From Salvia splendens (taxonomy: Eukaryota > Streptophyta > Magnoliopsida > Lamiales > Lamiaceae): a DNA stretch of 64,000 bases. The DNA lies in contig NC_056033.1 of assembly GCF_004379255.2 (NCBI RefSeq), positions 22,684,209 through 22,748,208 of the forward strand, written 5' to 3'. The notes below the pieces were generated by a model, which saw only the letters and a list, made by a program, of their open reading frames with translations, made no database searches and was not told where the DNA came from. Below, one piece after another: positions 62,394-64,000 of this stretch (position 1 is its first letter; every line of letters starts with the position of its first letter). The translations under genes and the position numbers were made by a program.

Positions 62394-63883
62394 TAGGCAT
62401 GCACAATCCGAATCGGACCGCCGGTTAACCGCCGGTTCGGAACCGCCGGAACCGAAACCGGCGCCGGCAGTTTGAACCGGATGGCGGTTCGGCGGGCCGG
62501 TTCAGGTTCAGAAATATCGCGAACCGGACCCGGCGGTTCGCTGGTTCATAACATTTAAAAAATATTTTTATTATTTATAAAAATCAATTTTTATATATAA
62601 AAAACAATTTTCACAAATAAATAAATACAATAATTTCATAATAGCCCATATTTATTTGTTGGGCCTATGATTTTAAGAACCATTTTTGGTTGTTTTTCTT
62701 TTATAGAGACATCATTGAATATTTTTTGTTTCACTTTCAATGTGGGACAAAATATATTGAAGTATTTTCTTTTATAACTACATGTTTTGATCATTCATTC
62801 ATCTTTTTCCAATGTCGGATATAAAACTTTCTTTTGTTTTCTACTTTTCTTTATTTTTTACTACATTTTATTATTCACTAACTTTATCTTTATTTTGGTT
62901 ATGATTCTTTTTCTAAGACAAATTTATAGATAATAATAGAATCAAATAGAATAGTTCAATTAAATTTGAATGTTGCATGTTGCTCATAATTTGTATATTT
63001 ATAGAATGTAGGTGTGTTCAAATAATAATAATAATTGGATTTAAATGTGCTCACTTTTAAGAATTCTAAGAAACCATTCTTGGTTGTTTCTCTTTTATAG
63101 AGACATCCTTGAATATTTTTTATTTCACTTTCAATATGGGACAAAATATGTTGAAATATTTTCTTTTATAACTACATCTTTTTATCATTCATTCATCTTT
63201 TTCCAATGTGGGATACAAAATTTTCTTTTGTTTTCTACTTTTCTTTATTTTTTACTACATTTTATTATTCACTAACTTTATCTTTATTTTTGTTATGATT
63301 CTTTTCTAAGACAAATTTATAGATAATAATAGCATCAACTAGAATAGTTTAATTAAATTTGAATGTTGCATGTTGCTAATAATTTTTATTTTTATAGAAT
63401 GTGGACGTGTTCAAATAATTGGATTTAAATGTAAGTATGTTGCTAATTTTTCTCATTATATTGATTAAAATGTGAAAAAAAACAACAATTAATATAATTG
63501 GTATAATAATGATAAAAATAGATAACTAAAGAATGATTTGTTTAGTGGTATAATATAGTTTATATATTTATATATTAGTAGTACACTAATAGTATGATTT
63601 TGTATAATAGTTGTTATTCTAATAGATGTAGTATAATTTATATAAATAAAATTATTATTTGTGAATAAAAAATTATGAACCGCCGAACCAGCCTGGAACC
63701 GGCGGTTCAGGCCAAAAACCAGCGATTTTGAACCGCCTCGTGAACCAGCGGTTTTTTGAACCGGAACCGGAATCGGAACCACCGGGACCCTTGGCGGGCT
63801 GGTTCCGATTCATGGGTATGATGAACCGTGAACCGCCGGTTCATGAACCGAAACCGGCGGTTCCCGAACCGTGTGCATGCCTA
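62394..63883. mobile_element. Non-autonomous hAT element (1490 bp)
   Basis: The left end TAGGCATGCACA (62394-62405) and right end TGTGCATGCCTA (63872-63883) are perfect 12-bp inverted repeats. They are flanked by an exact 8-bp duplication TTCTGAAT (62386-62393 and 63884-63891), the hAT signature. The subterminal regions (62406-62550 and 63675-63870) are GC-rich and packed with GAACCGCCGGTT-type motifs in both orientations, in sharp contrast to the AT-rich interior; such motifs are typical transposase-binding arrays in hAT elements. No transposase frame exists, so it would need one in trans. The interior holds a duplicated segment of about 360 bp. Confidence 0.95.
62684..63431. repeat. Tandem duplication of ~360 bp inside the hAT element
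   Basis: The copies are at about 62684-63047 and 63078-63431, both running from TTGGTTGTTT.TCTTTTATAG to ATTGGATTTAAATG, with offsets of 394 (start) and 384 (end). Differences are scattered substitutions and small indels, plus an (AAT)n run at about 63020-63035 in the first copy. The TSDs are perfect while these copies have diverged, so the duplication predates the insertion and is a family feature. Confidence 0.9.
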
Positions 63884-63891
63884 TTCTGAAT
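63884..63891. repeat. hAT target site duplication, right (TTCTGAAT)
   Basis: Eight bases, identical to 62386-62393, directly outside the right TIR. Their identity suggests that the insertion is fairly recent. Confidence 0.95.
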
Positions 63892-64000
63892 TTAAAAATT
63901 AAGTGAAAATGTACTACGTGCAAAATAATTAGAGACAAAAAGTTGATGTGTATCATAAAAAGAGACATAAAGTTGATGTGGGAGAAAAGAGTAAGAAAAG

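Noticed and set aside
63489..63782. Minus-strand open frame of 97 codons
   Set aside because: It spans the GC-rich end motifs and AT-rich interior of the hAT element and has no similarity to a transposase.

Overview
The window is a repeat-dominated, probably pericentromeric or otherwise heterochromatic piece of a flowering-plant nuclear genome, most likely a eudicot. The evidence is plant L1-type LINEs carrying a C-terminal RNase H, a Ty3/Gypsy chromovirus of the Tekay/Del type with an initiator-tRNA-Met primer site, an Athila-like Gypsy element with a tRNA-Asp-like primer site and an ATHILA ORF1-like reading frame, a Stowaway-like MITE and an hAT-type element. I found no intact host gene, no rRNA or tRNA gene and no CRISPR array. 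All long coding stretches belong to transposable elements, and all are broken by stops, frameshifts or deletions.

Region 1 (1-22790) is one continuous satellite array of about 30 monomers of roughly 746 bp. The + strand is very poor in G and rich in A and C. Three monomer types (A, B, C) alternate as AB dimers of about 1493 bp and ABC trimers of about 2237 bp. One monomer is cut to about 524 bp, and it sits beside a patch full of single-base indels. The array ends abruptly inside the ORF2 of a minus-strand LINE.

Region 2 (22791-28860) is that LINE (LINE-1 here). Its ORF1 was split in the zinc-knuckle region by a 1187-bp solo LTR with a perfect CATAA target duplication. The solo LTR belongs to the same family as the LTRs in region 4.

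Region 3 (28861-31785) is unrecognised, AT-leaning sequence with one diverged internal duplication.

Region 4 (31786-58752) is a four-level nest. The outermost element is a Tekay-like chromovirus on + (RT/RNase H 31786-32846; integrase, chromodomain and 3' LTR 53746-58752). Inside it is an Athila-like element on + (32842-53745). It keeps both LTRs, the primer site, gag, protease and an env-position ORF, but has lost almost all of pol: the start of RT is fused to the integrase tail. Inside that is a second L1-type LINE on + (about 41150-51780), with an almost complete ORF2 carrying endonuclease, RT and RNase H. Inside its ORF1 is the 5' end of a further Tekay-like element on - (about 42590-46329: a 3.1-kb LTR, primer site and start of gag). 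The order of insertion follows: Tekay(+), Athila-like, LINE-2, Tekay(-).

Region 5 (58753-64000) is AT-rich intergenic DNA with old tandem repeats, a Stowaway-like MITE (61270-61496) and a 1490-bp non-autonomous hAT element (62394-63883) with perfect TIRs and an exact 8-bp target duplication.

The most notable items are the mixed dimer/trimer satellite, the pol-less Athila-like family (at least two insertions here), and a near-perfect 55-bp-arm hairpin inside the chromovirus LTR.
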